Origin: Pseudomonas caricapapayae | GTDB taxonomy: Bacteria > Pseudomonadota > Gammaproteobacteria > Pseudomonadales > Pseudomonadaceae | Assembly: GCF_001400735.1 (NCBI RefSeq) | Contig: NZ_LJPW01000008.1 | Span: forward strand, 62,001 to 126,000 | DNA length: 64,000 nucleotides | Direction of reading: 5' to 3' | In this document: positions 9,791 through 22,104 of the stretch, piece by piece | How positions within the stretch are numbered: the first letter of the stretch is position 1 | Layout of the letters: every line of letters begins with the position of its first letter | Translations under genes and position numbers: made by a program | The notes under the pieces: model-generated | The model's input: the letters and a program-made list of their open reading frames with translations, nothing else | What the model was told of the DNA's origin: nothing | Database searches by the model: none

Positions 9791-10446
9791 TGACGGGGAC
9801 GCTGGGTTTTCGTGATCTGGGTCTGACGGATTATGAAACCGCCTGGCATGCCATGCAGCGTTTTACCGATGGGCGTGGCCGCGAGGCTGCCGACGAGGTC
9901 TGGCTGGTCCAGCATCCACCGGTTTTCACTCAGGGGCAGTCCGGCAAAGCCGAGCATTTGCTGCTGCCGGGCAATATTCCTGTCGTACAGGTCGATCGTG
10001 GCGGCCAAGTGACTTATCATGGGCCGGGCCAACTGGTGGCTTACCTGATGCTGGACGTCAGACGCCTTGGTTTCGGCGTTCGAGATCTGGTAACCCGGAT
10101 CGAGAACACGCTCATCGCCTTGCTCGCCGACTACGGCGTCAAGGCCGCCGCCAAGGCTGATGCACCGGGTGTATACGTCGACGGCGCGAAGATCGCGTCG
10201 CTCGGCCTGCGCATTCGCAACGGCTGTTCGTTTCATGGTCTGGCGTTGAACGTCGACATGGACCTGGAGCCGTTCCGCCGCATCAACCCGTGCGGATACG
10301 CCGGGTTGACCATGACCCAACTGAGCGATCAGGCAGGGCAGATAGAATTTTCCGAGGTTAGTGCCCGGCTGCGTGCGCAGCTCGTCAAACACCTCGACTA
10401 CGCTGAGCAGGCGACCCTTACGGGCGGAATAAACCATTATGACTGA
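9790..10446 (+). CDS. lipB: octanoyl-[acyl carrier protein]:protein N-octanoyltransferase
   Basis: LipB moves an octanoyl group from ACP to the lipoyl domains of 2-oxoacid dehydrogenases and GcvH. The 218-residue protein shows the [16 protein letters not shown] signature and the catalytic Lys/Cys pair ([10 protein letters not shown], and Cys in [10 protein letters not shown]). The gene ends 8 bases inside lipA, so LipA, which inserts sulfur into the octanoyl group, is made together with it. Confidence 0.96.
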
Positions 10447-11446
10447 CACCGTGCAAACCCTTATCCCGACGCTGGATGTTTCCGAGCGTGTGGCCCGTCC
10501 GAAAGTCGAAGCGGGCGTCAAGCTTCGCGGAGCGGAAAAGGTTGCGCGCATCCCGGTCAAGATCATCCCGACAGTAGACCTGCCGAAGAAACCCGACTGG
10601 ATTCGCGTGCGCATCCCGGTTTCTCCGGAAGTCGACCGTATCAAGCAATTGCTGCGCAAGCACAAATTGCACAGCGTCTGTGAAGAGGCTTCCTGCCCGA
10701 ATCTGGGCGAATGCTTCTCCGGTGGCACCGCGACCTTCATGATCATGGGCGACATCTGCACCCGTCGCTGCCCATTCTGCGACGTGGGTCATGGCCGTCC
10801 GAAGCCGCTCGACGTCAATGAACCGAAGAGCCTCGCCATCGCGATCGCCGACCTGCGCCTGAAATATGTGGTGATCACTTCGGTAGACCGTGATGACCTG
10901 CGTGATGGCGGTGCCCAGCACTTTGCCGACTGCATCCGCGAAATCCGTCTGCTGTCGCCGGGCGTTCAGCTTGAAACGCTGGTGCCTGACTACCGTGGTC
11001 GTATGGACGTTGCGCTGGAAATCACTGCCGCCGAGCCACCGGATGTGTTCAACCACAACCTGGAAACCGTACCGCGTCTGTACAAGGCTGCGCGTCCAGG
11101 GTCGGATTACCAGTGGTCGTTGACCCTGCTGCAGCGCTTCAAGCAGATGGTCCCGCATGTACCGACCAAATCCGGGCTGATGCTCGGGCTGGGCGAGACC
11201 GACGAAGAAGTCATCGAAGTCATGCAGCGCATGCGCGAACACGACATCGACATGCTGACCCTGGGGCAATACCTGCAGCCGTCGCGTAATCACCTGCCGG
11301 TTCAGCGTTTTGTGCACCCTGACACCTTCGCCTGGTTCGCCGAGGAAGGTTACAAGATGGGCTTCAAGAACGTCGCTTCCGGGCCGTTGGTACGCTCTTC
11401 GTATCATGCCGACGAGCAGGCCAAGATCGCCAAGGCGATGCTCTGA
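10439..11446 (+). CDS. lipA: lipoyl synthase
   Basis: LipA is a radical-SAM enzyme that inserts two sulfur atoms into protein-bound octanoyl groups. The auxiliary cluster cysteines are C81, C86 and C92 ([12 protein letters not shown]), and the radical-SAM CxxxCxxC is C107, C111 and C114 (CTRRCPFC). The length of 335 residues is normal for Pseudomonas. It ends the plus-strand core block, with a strong terminator directly downstream. Confidence 0.97.
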
Positions 11447-11463
11447 AAACACCCTGCAAAAAC

Positions 11464-11502
11464 AAGAAGGGCCAGGTAGCGATACCTGGCCCTTCTTTTT
11501 TT
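11464..11502 (+). terminator. intrinsic terminator of the proA-lipA block
   Basis: A perfect 15-base stem (11464-11478 with 11483-11497), loop GCGA, is followed by a T run to 11502, 18 bases after lipA stops. The stem begins in A-rich and ends in T-rich sequence, so it may also work in the opposite direction. Confidence 0.9.
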
Positions 11503-11513
11503 GGTTGATTATT

Positions 11514-11707
11514 GTGCCGGCGCTCCGCGTTGACATGCCGTTCGTGAAGCTGCGAGTCACACTCTTCGCCGCATCGTAAGTCGAGATTGGACGCGGAGCG
11601 TCCGGAAATGCATTCCCACGCTGGAGCGTGAGGAACGATAGGCGTCCCCAAGAACACCATCGTGCCGGCGCTCCGCGTTGACATCCCCGTCTGGACGCTC
11701 TGCGTCC
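11514..11707. repeat. repetitive extragenic elements
   Basis: A 23-base direct repeat (starting GTGCCGGCGCTCCGCG) occurs at 11514-11536 and again at 11662-11684. Between and after them are three small palindromes: GGACGC-GGA-GCGTCC (11589-11603), CACGCT-GG-AGCGTG (11617-11630) and GGACGC-TCT-GCGTCC (11693-11707). This is the pattern of dispersed palindromic repeats common between genes in P. syringae. No coding capacity is evident. Confidence 0.7.
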
Positions 11708-11713
11708 TTCCGA

Positions 11714-13051
11714 TTACTGCCCGACAGGCTTGCGCAGGGCTTCCAGCAATTCGTGCGTCGGATAGCCATCAGCCGGCCAGCCGAACGACTGCTGAGCGCT
11801 GCGGATGGCTTTGCGCGTATTGGCGCCGATAATGCCGTCGGGCGCGCCTGCGTCGTATTGACGTGCCGAAAGCAGGGTTTGCAGTTCGATGCGCTCAGAG
11901 CGGCTTAGCGGCAGATCTCCGCGCGGCCAGCTGCCGACTACATACCCCGCACCCTTGAAGCGGTCGGAAAGCAGGCTGATCGCCAACGCATAGGAAGTCG
12001 AGTTGTTGTACTTGAGAATCGCGCGGAAGTTGTCCAGCACCAGAAAGGCTGGCCCGCGGTAACCGGCTGGCAGCAACAAGGCGGCTTGCTGCTGGCTGGC
12101 CGCGACCGGGATAGCCGAACCGTCTGGCTGTTTCAGGCCCAGTTGCTGCCATTCAGCGAGACTCTTGCGCGTGGTCGAATCTGCCAGCGAGTAATCGAAC
12201 CCCGAGCCAAGCACTACTTCAAAGCCCCAAGGCTGACCCCGCTGCCAGCCAGAGCTTTGCAGGTAATGCGCGGTCGAGGCCAGTGCATCGGCCGGGGTGT
12301 TCCAGATGTCACGGCGGCCATCGCCGTCAAAGTCGACGGCATGGGTGTTGTAGGTGGTCGGGATGAACTGGGTCTGGCCCATCGCACCGGCCCATGAGCC
12401 CAGCATTTTGTCCGGGGTGATGTCGCCATGCTGGATGATATCCAGCGCCGCCAGCAACTGGCTCTGCGCAAAGCCGGGACGACGGCCTTCATACGCCAGG
12501 GTTGCCAGCGAGCGAATGACCGATTGCGAGCCCTGGAACTGCCCGAAATTGCTCTCCATGCCCCACACCGCAACCAGCGCCTGGCGGTCCACGCCGTATT
12601 GCTGTTCGATCTTCTGCAGGTCATCAGCGTACTGCGAAAGCAACGCCTGACCCTTGCGCACGCGTACAGCAGAGATGGCACCGTCCAGGTATTCCCAGAC
12701 CGGACGGCTGAACTCAGGCTGGCTGCGGTCGGCCTTGACCACGCTCATGTCGGGAGTGACGCCGGCGAATGCCAGATCGAACACATCGGCCCGGATACCT
12801 GCCTTCAACGCCTGAACACGAAAGCCGGCCTGCCATTCACTGAAGCTGACGGCGGGTTGAATCGTGAGGTTGTCATCGACGACCAGTGCTGGCGTAGGGG
12901 CTACGGCAGGCGCGTTTGTCTGTGCTTTGCTGGATTGAAGAGGCGTGGCATCGGCTGCAGTGGGTTTTTCTGCGCAGGCTACCAAGGCAATAAGGCTGGA
13001 GGCAGCGATGAGTTGGCGCAGCTGCGGGCGATGGGTAAAACGAGAAGGCAT
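11714..13051 (-). CDS. lytic murein transglycosylase, MltB family, lipoprotein with peptidoglycan-binding domain
   Basis: A 445-residue periplasmic peptidoglycan-cleaving enzyme. ATG 13051 is used; a TTG at 13063 is in frame. The N-terminus has a lipoprotein signal with lipobox ALVAC. The SLT/MltB catalytic domain covers about 65-360, with catalytic Glu in [13 protein letters not shown], then [17 protein letters not shown] and [13 protein letters not shown]-terminal peptidoglycan-binding domain (about 370-440, [21 protein letters not shown]) targets the wall. It is a paralogue of the mltB product at 5984, which lacks this extra domain. Confidence 0.92.
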   Translation of the reverse strand: MPSRFTHRPQLRQLIAASSLIALVACAEKPTAADATPLQSSKAQTNAPAVAPTPALVVDDNLTIQPAVSFSEWQAGFRVQALKAGIRADVFDLAFAGVTPDMSVVKADRSQPEFSRPVWEYLDGAISAVRVRKGQALLSQYADDLQKIEQQYGVDRQALVAVWGMESNFGQFQGSQSVIRSLATLAYEGRRPGFAQSQLLAALDIIQHGDITPDKMLGSWAGAMGQTQFIPTTYNTHAVDFDGDGRRDIWNTPADALASTAHYLQSSGWQRGQPWGFEVVLGSGFDYSLADSTTRKSLAEWQQLGLKQPDGSAIPVAASQQQAALLLPAGYRGPAFLVLDNFRAILKYNNSTSYALAISLLSDRFKGAGYVVGSWPRGDLPLSRSERIELQTLLSARQYDAGAPDGIIGANTRKAIRSAQQSFGWPADGYPTHELLEALRKPVGQ

Positions 13052-13134
13052 GCTTGAGTCCAAGGGTATTACCGTTAGGTGCAGACCATAACACGGCTAA
13101 GCGGTTGAAAGCGCCTCGGAGATGTTGCTCGATA

Positions 13135-13290
13135 TCAGGCCGCCATAAAGCAGGAAGCCTCCCAGCTTTTAGACTGGAAGGCTTCGCGGCGGTAGCTGCC
13201 TTTGCCCTTGGAGGGTTGTTCCTGACGACTGCGGAACAAGGGCTGGGCGATGATGGATTTGGCCTTGTTCGGCCGTTTTGGCTTGCTCAT
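13135..13290 (-). CDS. arfA: alternative ribosome-rescue factor A
   Basis: A 51-residue basic protein starting MSKPKRPNKAKSIIAQPLF. ArfA enters the empty mRNA channel of stalled ribosomes and recruits RF2, backing up trans-translation. A good ribosome-binding site (AGGAG nine bases upstream of ATG 13290) supports the start. The 3' part of the gene encodes a long hairpin; in E. coli such a hairpin makes the mRNA non-stop, so the protein is degraded through tmRNA unless trans-translation fails. The gene is very short and lies between a transglycosylase and a small membrane protein. Confidence 0.88.
   Translation of the reverse strand: MSKPKRPNKAKSIIAQPLFRSRQEQPSKGKGSYRREAFQSKSWEASCFMAA
13154..13185 (-). 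promoter_or_regulatory. intragenic hairpin controlling arfA mRNA
   Basis: On the minus strand GAAGCCT...CCAG pairs with CTGG...AGGCTTC within 32 bases, inside the last 17 codons of arfA. By analogy with E. coli, where a hairpin in this place is cut by RNase III or terminates transcription, it should remove the stop codon from the message. Direct evidence is only the pairing and its place. Confidence 0.75.
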
Positions 13291-13456
13291 GGCGGGGTGC
13301 TCCTGATGGGGGTTGTGAAACGTTGCAAATCATCGGGCAGAAAGGCGGTTGTGTCTAATAGTTGTGTGCTATGACGCGGTAGCCAGCCGCAGGCTGAGTG
13401 AACGTTTGTGGGGACGAGCTTGCTCGCGAAGAGGCCGGTGCAGGCTCTCGCTTTGA

Positions 13457-13669
13457 TCAAAAATCAAACTGATGGAGTAGCGCCATCATGATGACGGCAA
13501 GGGTAGCAACACCCATGCCTGTCGCCCAACTTGCTGCCGGGGTTTCTGCGAACCAGGAGCCCTTTGCAGGGTGTTTGCCAAGCGTCAGGAGTTTTACGAT
13601 CGGCCATCCGACCGGATAGAAAACGGCACGAGCGGCGACTTCAAACAGGCCAGTAGGTAGGTCGCACAT
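13457..13669 (-). CDS. small membrane protein of unknown function
   Basis: A 70-residue frame from ATG 13669, with GGAG eight bases upstream, starting six bases before the holA stop. A first hydrophobic stretch covers about residues 10-32 (with VFYPVGWPIVKLLTLGK) and a second forms the C-terminus (ATGMGVATLAVIMMALL). It looks like a two-helix inner-membrane protein. I do not recognise the family. Tight spacing to holA suggests co-transcription. Confidence 0.6.
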   Translation of the reverse strand: MCDLPTGLFEVAARAVFYPVGWPIVKLLTLGKHPAKGSWFAETPAASWATGMGVATLAVIMMALLHQFDF

Positions 13670-13674
13670 GAGGC

Positions 13675-14712
13675 CTACTCCGCAGGCAATGCCAGCCGTT
13701 GTCCCGCCATCAGCAGCGCCAGTCGGCTCAGGCTGCTCCACGGCGAACCGGCGGCCTGGCCTTTGATTTGCGCGTCGATGCGTTGTGCGTCCATCAGCAG
13801 CTGGCTCCAGCGTTTCGCAGAGTGGCGTTGCAGGGCTTTGCTCATCAGTGGTTTACGCTTGTCCCAGATCGGCGGGCGCGCCGAGCTGAAGATCTTGTCC
13901 AGCGGCACGCCCTGGCTGAACTGCTGGGACATGTTGGCCAGCGCACGCAGTTCGCGGGTCAGCGCCCAAAGGATCACTGGCGTTTCGACGCCTTCGCCAC
14001 GCAAGCCTTCCAGCATGCGTAACGCATGGGCTGCTTCGCCATTGAGCACGGCATCGGTCAGGCCGAAGACATCGAAGCGGGCACTGTCTGCCACCGCCGC
14101 CTGGACCGTTTCGACGGTGATCTGGCCTTCCTCGGCCATCAATTTGAGCTTTTCGATTTCCTGTGCGGCAGCCAGCAGGTTGCCTTCGACCCTTGCGGCG
14201 ATCAGCTCGACAGCGTCCTGAGTCGCAGCAAGGCCCGCCTGGGAAAGGCGCTGACGAATCCATTGCGGCAATTGACCAATGTCCACGGGCCAGATTTGTA
14301 CGAACTGGGTTTGTGCACCGTCAACCAGTGCCTTGCCCCATTTGGTCTTCTGCGCGCTACCGTCGAGCTTGGGCAGGCTGATCAGCAGCAAGGTGTCTTC
14401 TGCAGGTCTGGCGCAGTATTCCATGAGTGCCGCAGCACCTTTGTCACCGGGTTTGCCGGACGGCAAACGCAGTTCCAGAAGGCGACGTTCGGCAAACAGG
14501 GACATGCTGGCGCCTGCCTGAAGCAATGTGCCCCAGTCGAAGCTGGCGTCAGCGCTGAATACCTGCCGCTCATCGAAACCTTGCCGGCGCGCAGCAGCAC
14601 GCACGGCATCGGCGGCTTCCTGGCAAAGCAACGGGTCATCGCCGCTGATCACGTAGACGGGCGCGAGCGTACCTTGCAGGTGTTTACCCAGTTGGGCAGG
14701 GGCGAGTTTCAT
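13675..14712 (-). CDS. holA: DNA polymerase III subunit delta
   Basis: HolA opens the beta sliding clamp as part of the clamp loader. The 345-residue protein has the N-terminal ATPase-like fold (YVISGDDPLLCQEAADAVR), the beta-binding region near SMSLFAERRLLELRLPSGKPG, and a helical C-terminal collar. The lptE-holA order behind leuS is conserved in gammaproteobacteria. Confidence 0.95.
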   Translation of the reverse strand: MKLAPAQLGKHLQGTLAPVYVISGDDPLLCQEAADAVRAAARRQGFDERQVFSADASFDWGTLLQAGASMSLFAERRLLELRLPSGKPGDKGAAALMEYCARPAEDTLLLISLPKLDGSAQKTKWGKALVDGAQTQFVQIWPVDIGQLPQWIRQRLSQAGLAATQDAVELIAARVEGNLLAAAQEIEKLKLMAEEGQITVETVQAAVADSARFDVFGLTDAVLNGEAAHALRMLEGLRGEGVETPVILWALTRELRALANMSQQFSQGVPLDKIFSSARPPIWDKRKPLMSKALQRHSAKRWSQLLMDAQRIDAQIKGQAAGSPWSSLSRLALLMAGQRLALPAE

Positions 14713-14725
14713 GAGTCAGAGCATG

Positions 14726-14749
14726 TCGGGGCCGGAAAACCGGCCCCGA
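14726..14749. other. perfect stem-loop between lptE and holA
   Basis: TCGGGGCCGG pairs perfectly with CCGGCCCCGA around AAAA. It lies between the lptE stop and the holA start. There is no T run on either side, so it may be an attenuator, mRNA stabiliser or weak terminator. Confidence 0.6.
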
Positions 14750-14753
14750 ACAC

Positions 14754-15359
14754 TTACCTGCCCGGAACTTCGACAGGCGACTGCTGAGGCGTCTCGTCGC
14801 GGATACGCTGCGCGGCTTCCAGGGCGTCGGCTTCAGCCTTGGCCGCTGCGTCCGCCTTGGCCTGCAGCTCGTCCAGACGCGACGGTGTCATTTGCTGCAA
14901 ACGGGCCATCATTTTCTGAATCAGGTCGTTGCGCATTTCCTGACGAACCTGTGCGGCTTCCTGGTCGGAACCGGTCAGGTTGTTGCCATCGTGCACGTAA
15001 GAGCGGTCTGCGGTGACTTTATCGCCGAGCAGGAAGCGATCTCTGTCGCCGTGCACTTCATAGGTCAGGGTGGTGGTCAGCTGGTATTCAGCCGAGCGGC
15101 CCGAGCCGGAGTAGCTGATGGCACGCTGGGTTTCGGCTTCGTTGGTCAGCATGAGTTTGTAAGGCGCGCCGGTATAGACCTTGACGCCGGAACTGGTCAG
15201 CAAACGAGTGAGTTGAGTCACGGTTTCGCCGTAGGCGTTACGTGCACTGACATCCAGCTCCTTGATCGCCAGCTCGGTTGTGCCGGTGCCACGCAGCTGG
15301 AAGCCACAGGCACTCAACAGAACAGCCAGGCCCATCACCAGCAAATTGCGTTTGATCAT
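14754..15359 (-). CDS. lptE: LPS-assembly lipoprotein LptE
   Basis: LptE plugs the LptD barrel and helps insert lipopolysaccharide into the outer membrane. ATG 15359, with GGGGAG eight bases upstream, gives a lipoprotein signal with lipobox LLSAC followed by GFQLRGTG, the family hallmark. The 201-residue protein ends in an alanine-rich, charged helix. It follows leuS and precedes holA. Confidence 0.95.
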   Translation of the reverse strand: MIKRNLLVMGLAVLLSACGFQLRGTGTTELAIKELDVSARNAYGETVTQLTRLLTSSGVKVYTGAPYKLMLTNEAETQRAISYSGSGRSAEYQLTTTLTYEVHGDRDRFLLGDKVTADRSYVHDGNNLTGSDQEAAQVRQEMRNDLIQKMMARLQQMTPSRLDELQAKADAAAKAEADALEAAQRIRDETPQQSPVEVPGR

Positions 15360-15448
15360 CTTGATGCTCCCCTTGAATCCGTTTGGGTCGACGCTGCGAA
15401 CCCTGGAAATATGTTCGGCGCCCGGCATCTGCCAGGCGCCCGATCCAA

Positions 15449-18403
<2,955 letters not shown>

Positions 18404-18733
18404 ATGACAGAGTTGCAGCATGTTGTAAGCCTATGCGAACTGTATGAGCGTCTGATCGACCGCCTCGGGCTGGCGCTCGAGACGGCGAGTACATCGGTCC
18501 GGCTCCGAAACGAGTCGCCTGCCGAGCTTGAACTCAAGGGGTTGAGCAGTGCCGAGTTTCTATTGATAGAGGCCTATCTGGAGAAAGGCGCTGGAGCCAC
18601 AGATGTCGTTACCAGCGACCGCGTTATCGTCCCGCCGGAGCACGGCCGGCCGTCCAGGGCGTCAGCCACAATCATCTGGCTGAAAGACAGGCGACGAGGC
18701 AGGGCGTCGACCCGTATGGGGCGCAACAGTTAG
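18404..18733 (+). CDS. hypothetical protein
   Basis: A 109-residue frame with AGGTGA nine bases upstream of ATG 18404. The first 70 residues are acidic and helix-prone (LYERLIDRLGLALETAS); the C-terminus is arginine-rich. Codon use resembles the neighbours. I recognise no family. It could be a lineage-specific gene or a fortuitous frame. Confidence 0.45.
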   Translation: MTELQHVVSLCELYERLIDRLGLALETASTSVRLRNESPAELELKGLSSAEFLLIEAYLEKGAGATDVVTSDRVIVPPEHGRPSRASATIIWLKDRRRGRASTRMGRNS

Positions 18734-18888
18734 GTCATTGGGTCTGGTCTGAAGGCTCGCCTGCGCGCAAGCTGACGGGCTTTGCATCGCTGGCCATGCA
18801 CTTCTGCCCTCTGCTGCGCACATTGTCCAGGAACATTGTCGTCTGACTTCAAACATTCTAGGCTGCGGACATCCATGGAGATGTTCCG

Positions 18889-19659
18889 ATGCCTTTGCGT
18901 TACCTGCTCAAAACCCTCCTTTTGCCGCCCGGCATTCTATTCGTCCTGCTGATTCTTGGCTGGTGGTTGCGTCGATCCTCCCCACGCCTGGCGACGGTAT
19001 GTTTTGCCATCGGTCTGGGCGGCCTGTGGCTTATGAGCCTGCCAGTGGCCGTGGAGTATGCTGCTCGTAAAATGGAGCAGGTCCCGCCCTTGCCGCAGCA
19101 GCAGTGGGAGACGCTGGCGCAGCAGGCTGACGCGATTGTGGTGCTGGGCAACGGGCGTGAGCGCAATTCTCCGACCTGGGGCGCAGACACCCCGACCGGC
19201 CTGGGCCTGGAACGACTGCGTCTGGCGGCACGGTTGTCGAAGGCGTCCGGGCTGCCCATACTGACGAGCGGTGGTTTGCACTTTGATCAGCTGCCCAGCG
19301 AGGCGTCGATCATGGCGCAGTCGCTGCAGGATGATTTTGGTGTGACAGTGCGCTGGCAGGAAGGGCGAAGCCGTACCACGTGGGAAAACGCGACAATGAC
19401 CGCTGCGGTTCTGCAATCGCAAGGCATCAAGCGCGTGGTGCTGGTCACCCAGGCCTGGCATATGCCAAGAGCACGCTGGAGTTTCGAGCAGGCGGGCTTC
19501 ACCGTGGTAAGTGCGCCGGTCGGCTTCCTTGGCGTCGATAACGCCCGGCCTTTTGGCGGCTGGCTGCCGGAAAGCCGGGTGTTCACGCAGAGCGGTGTGT
19601 TGCTTAACGAAGCGGCAGGCTTGCTGATTTATCCGTGGATCTATCCGGAAAGCCGCTGA
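18889..19659 (+). CDS. YdcF/ElyC-like DUF218 envelope protein
   Basis: A 256-residue inner-membrane protein with two N-terminal membrane helices (about 5-24 and 32-52) and a DUF218 domain (about 77-235), marked by ADAIVVLGNGRE, the SGG loop in LTSGGLHFDQ, RSRTTWENA and TQAWHMPRARWSFEQAG. In E. coli the relative ElyC affects envelope polymer metabolism and peptidoglycan assembly; the precise reaction is unknown. It is convergent with lnt. Confidence 0.8.
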   Translation: MPLRYLLKTLLLPPGILFVLLILGWWLRRSSPRLATVCFAIGLGGLWLMSLPVAVEYAARKMEQVPPLPQQQWETLAQQADAIVVLGNGRERNSPTWGADTPTGLGLERLRLAARLSKASGLPILTSGGLHFDQLPSEASIMAQSLQDDFGVTVRWQEGRSRTTWENATMTAAVLQSQGIKRVVLVTQAWHMPRARWSFEQAGFTVVSAPVGFLGVDNARPFGGWLPESRVFTQSGVLLNEAAGLLIYPWIYPESR

Positions 19660-19707
19660 TTCTGGTGCCGGTCCCGCCTGGCTGCGGGCGAAACCGGCTT
19701 CCTGCAA

Positions 19708-21228
19708 TCAGACGGTCTTGGAAATCCGTGCAGCCATCAATGCCCAGCCGAACAGCAGCAGGCAGACAATCGCCAGTGGCCACGAACGCCAGCGCAGGTA
19801 AGGTGTGAGTTCTTGCATCGGAACCACTTCGCCATACAGCACGCCGCGTTCGAACTGCGGAATCTGTACGGTAATTCTGCCGAACGGATCGATCAGCGCA
19901 GTCACGCCATTGTTGGTTGCCCGGATCATCCAGCGGCCGGCTTCCAGAGCGCGCATCTGCGCCATCTGCAAGTGTTGCAGTGGACCAATCGAGGTGCCGA
20001 ACCAGGTATCGTTGCTGACCGTCAGTAACAGGTCGCTTTGCGCCGACAGGCCTGCGGCGAACTCCGGATAGACGACTTCGTAGCAGATGAACGGTGCAAT
20101 GTGATAACCCTTGGCCTGCAACAGTGCCTGATCGTTCGGGCCGCGCGCGAAGTCCGACATCGGCAGGTCGAAAAACGAGATCAGCCCGCGTAACAGGTCC
20201 TGCAGCGGTACGTACTCACCGAACGGAACGAGCTTTTGCTTGTAGTAGGTGCCATCGCCCTGACCGGTAACCGTAATGCCATTGTAGTAGCGATACTCGC
20301 CGCGCCCGGTCGGCTCACGCACCGGCACGCCCGTGATCAGTGCAGCGCCGCGGTCCGACGCAAACTTGCCCATCATCGACAGATAACCTTCTGCGCTTTC
20401 CTTGAGCACTGGTACGGCGGTTTCCGGCCAGACGATCAGGTCCGCCTGCTGCGAACGGAAGGTCATGTCACGATACAGTGCAAGCTGATCGTTGAGCTTT
20501 TGCGGGTCCCATTTCATGCTCTGTTCGATGTTGCCTTGCATCGCCGCGACTTTCAGCGGCGCGCCGGACGGTGAGGTCCAGGCATGATCCTTGAGCGCCA
20601 GGCCTGCAATCCAGGGGGCCAGCAACAACAGCACGCCCATGGCCAGAAACGATTTGCGTGCCCGCAAGCGGTGCAGGTTGCACAGCAGTGCAGCAGTCAG
20701 GCCCAGCGAAAACGAGATCAGCCATACGCCACCGACGGGTGCGAGCCCGGCAAGCGGTCCGTCAAGCTGGCTGTAGCCGGAATACAGCCACGGAAAGCCG
20801 GTAAGGAACCAGCCGCGAAACGCCTCCTGCCAGAGCCATAGCGCCGCAAACGCCAGCGCGTCGGCCAGCGGTGCCTCATTGCGACGAAGCCAGCGCGCCC
20901 AGACCCAGGCGGGCAGGGCGAAGAACAGCGCGATAGCCGCGATGAACAGCAGCATCAGCAGCCCGGCCAGCAGCGCAGAAGCACCGCCGTAGGTATGGAT
21001 ACTGACGTAGATCCAGCTGGTGCCAGCGCCATACAGGCCGAACCCGTAGCACCAGCCGCGGGCCAGTGCCTGGCGCGGGCTGAGCTCGCGCAGCCCCAGA
21101 TAAAACATCGCCACCGCCACCAGCACCAGAGGCCAGAGGTCGAAGGGTGCCAGGGCGAGGGTCGTGAGCCCGCCAGCCGCCAGGGCCAGCAGGTTACCGG
21201 GCCAGCCGGGGCGGGTTATCCAGCGCAT
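19708..21228 (-). CDS. lnt: apolipoprotein N-acyltransferase
   Basis: Lnt adds the third acyl chain to the N-terminal cysteine of lipoproteins at the inner membrane. The 506-residue protein has about six N-terminal membrane helices, a nitrilase-like periplasmic domain and a final helix. The catalytic triad is visible: Glu in IVWPETAVPV, Lys in YYKQKLVPFGEYVPL and Cys in APFICYEVVYPE. corC lies just upstream, as in many gammaproteobacteria. Confidence 0.96.
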   Translation of the reverse strand: MRWITRPGWPGNLLALAAGGLTTLALAPFDLWPLVLVAVAMFYLGLRELSPRQALARGWCYGFGLYGAGTSWIYVSIHTYGGASALLAGLLMLLFIAAIALFFALPAWVWARWLRRNEAPLADALAFAALWLWQEAFRGWFLTGFPWLYSGYSQLDGPLAGLAPVGGVWLISFSLGLTAALLCNLHRLRARKSFLAMGVLLLLAPWIAGLALKDHAWTSPSGAPLKVAAMQGNIEQSMKWDPQKLNDQLALYRDMTFRSQQADLIVWPETAVPVLKESAEGYLSMMGKFASDRGAALITGVPVREPTGRGEYRYYNGITVTGQGDGTYYKQKLVPFGEYVPLQDLLRGLISFFDLPMSDFARGPNDQALLQAKGYHIAPFICYEVVYPEFAAGLSAQSDLLLTVSNDTWFGTSIGPLQHLQMAQMRALEAGRWMIRATNNGVTALIDPFGRITVQIPQFERGVLYGEVVPMQELTPYLRWRSWPLAIVCLLLFGWALMAARISKTV

Positions 21229-21256
21229 GTAGATTCCTTAAAGCAGCATCAAGTGT

Positions 21257-22099
21257 TTACGGACGTGAAATGGGGGTCACGCGCAGCAAATGAATGCGGC
21301 GGCTGTCAGCGCTCAGGATGCGGAAACGATAGGCACCGATTTCGGTGATTTCGTTACGCTTGGGCAGATGGCCAAAGGCATTCATCACCAGGCCGCCCAC
21401 GGTATCGAACTCGTCATCGGAGAACGCACTGTCGAAGAATTCGTTGAAGTTCTCGACCGGGGTGAGGGCCTTGACCAGGAAGTCACCGCTGGGCAGCGGT
21501 TTGATGTAGCTGTCTTCCTCGACATCATGCTCATCTTCGATATCGCCGACGATCTGTTCCAGCACGTCTTCGATGGTCACCAGACCTGCCACGCCGCCGT
21601 ATTCGTCAATGACGATGGCCATGTGGTTGTGGTTGGCGCGAAACTCGCGCAGCAGCACGTTGAGGCGTTTGGATTCGGGCACGAACGTGGCCGGACGCAG
21701 CAGTTTCTTGACATCGTCGGTGTCGCCGTCGGCCTTGAGGATCAGCGGCAGCAGATCCTTGGCCAGTAGCACGCCGAGCACGTCATCGTGGCTCTCGCCG
21801 ATCACCGGGTAGCGTGAATGCGCAGCATCGATGACCGCAGGCAGGAATTCACGCGGTGTCTGGGTCGCCTTGATGCTGATCATCTGCGAGCGCGGCACCA
21901 TGATGTCGCGCACTTGCAGGTCAGCCACCTGAATGGCTCCCTCGACGATGGCCAGCGCTTCGCTGTCCAGCAGTTTGTTCTGGTGGGCTTCGCGCAGCAG
22001 CTCAAGCAGCTCCTGGCGGTTTTTCGGCTCATGGACAAAGGCCTGGGTCAGTTTACCCAACCATGACTTTTGCCCGTTGCTCGATCGGTCTTCGCTCAT
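21257..22099 (-). CDS. corC: magnesium/cobalt efflux-type CBS protein CorC
   Basis: A 280-residue cytoplasmic HlyC/CorC-family protein. Two CBS domains (about 65-190, starting VRDIMVPRSQMI, with HMAIVIDEYGGVAGLVTIEDV in the second) are followed by the CorC_HlyC domain (about 205-275). The family is linked to divalent-cation homeostasis. It sits between ybeY and lnt, the conserved order. Confidence 0.93.
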   Translation of the reverse strand: MSEDRSSNGQKSWLGKLTQAFVHEPKNRQELLELLREAHQNKLLDSEALAIVEGAIQVADLQVRDIMVPRSQMISIKATQTPREFLPAVIDAAHSRYPVIGESHDDVLGVLLAKDLLPLILKADGDTDDVKKLLRPATFVPESKRLNVLLREFRANHNHMAIVIDEYGGVAGLVTIEDVLEQIVGDIEDEHDVEEDSYIKPLPSGDFLVKALTPVENFNEFFDSAFSDDEFDTVGGLVMNAFGHLPKRNEITEIGAYRFRILSADSRRIHLLRVTPISRP

Positions 22100-22104
22100 A
22101 GCCC

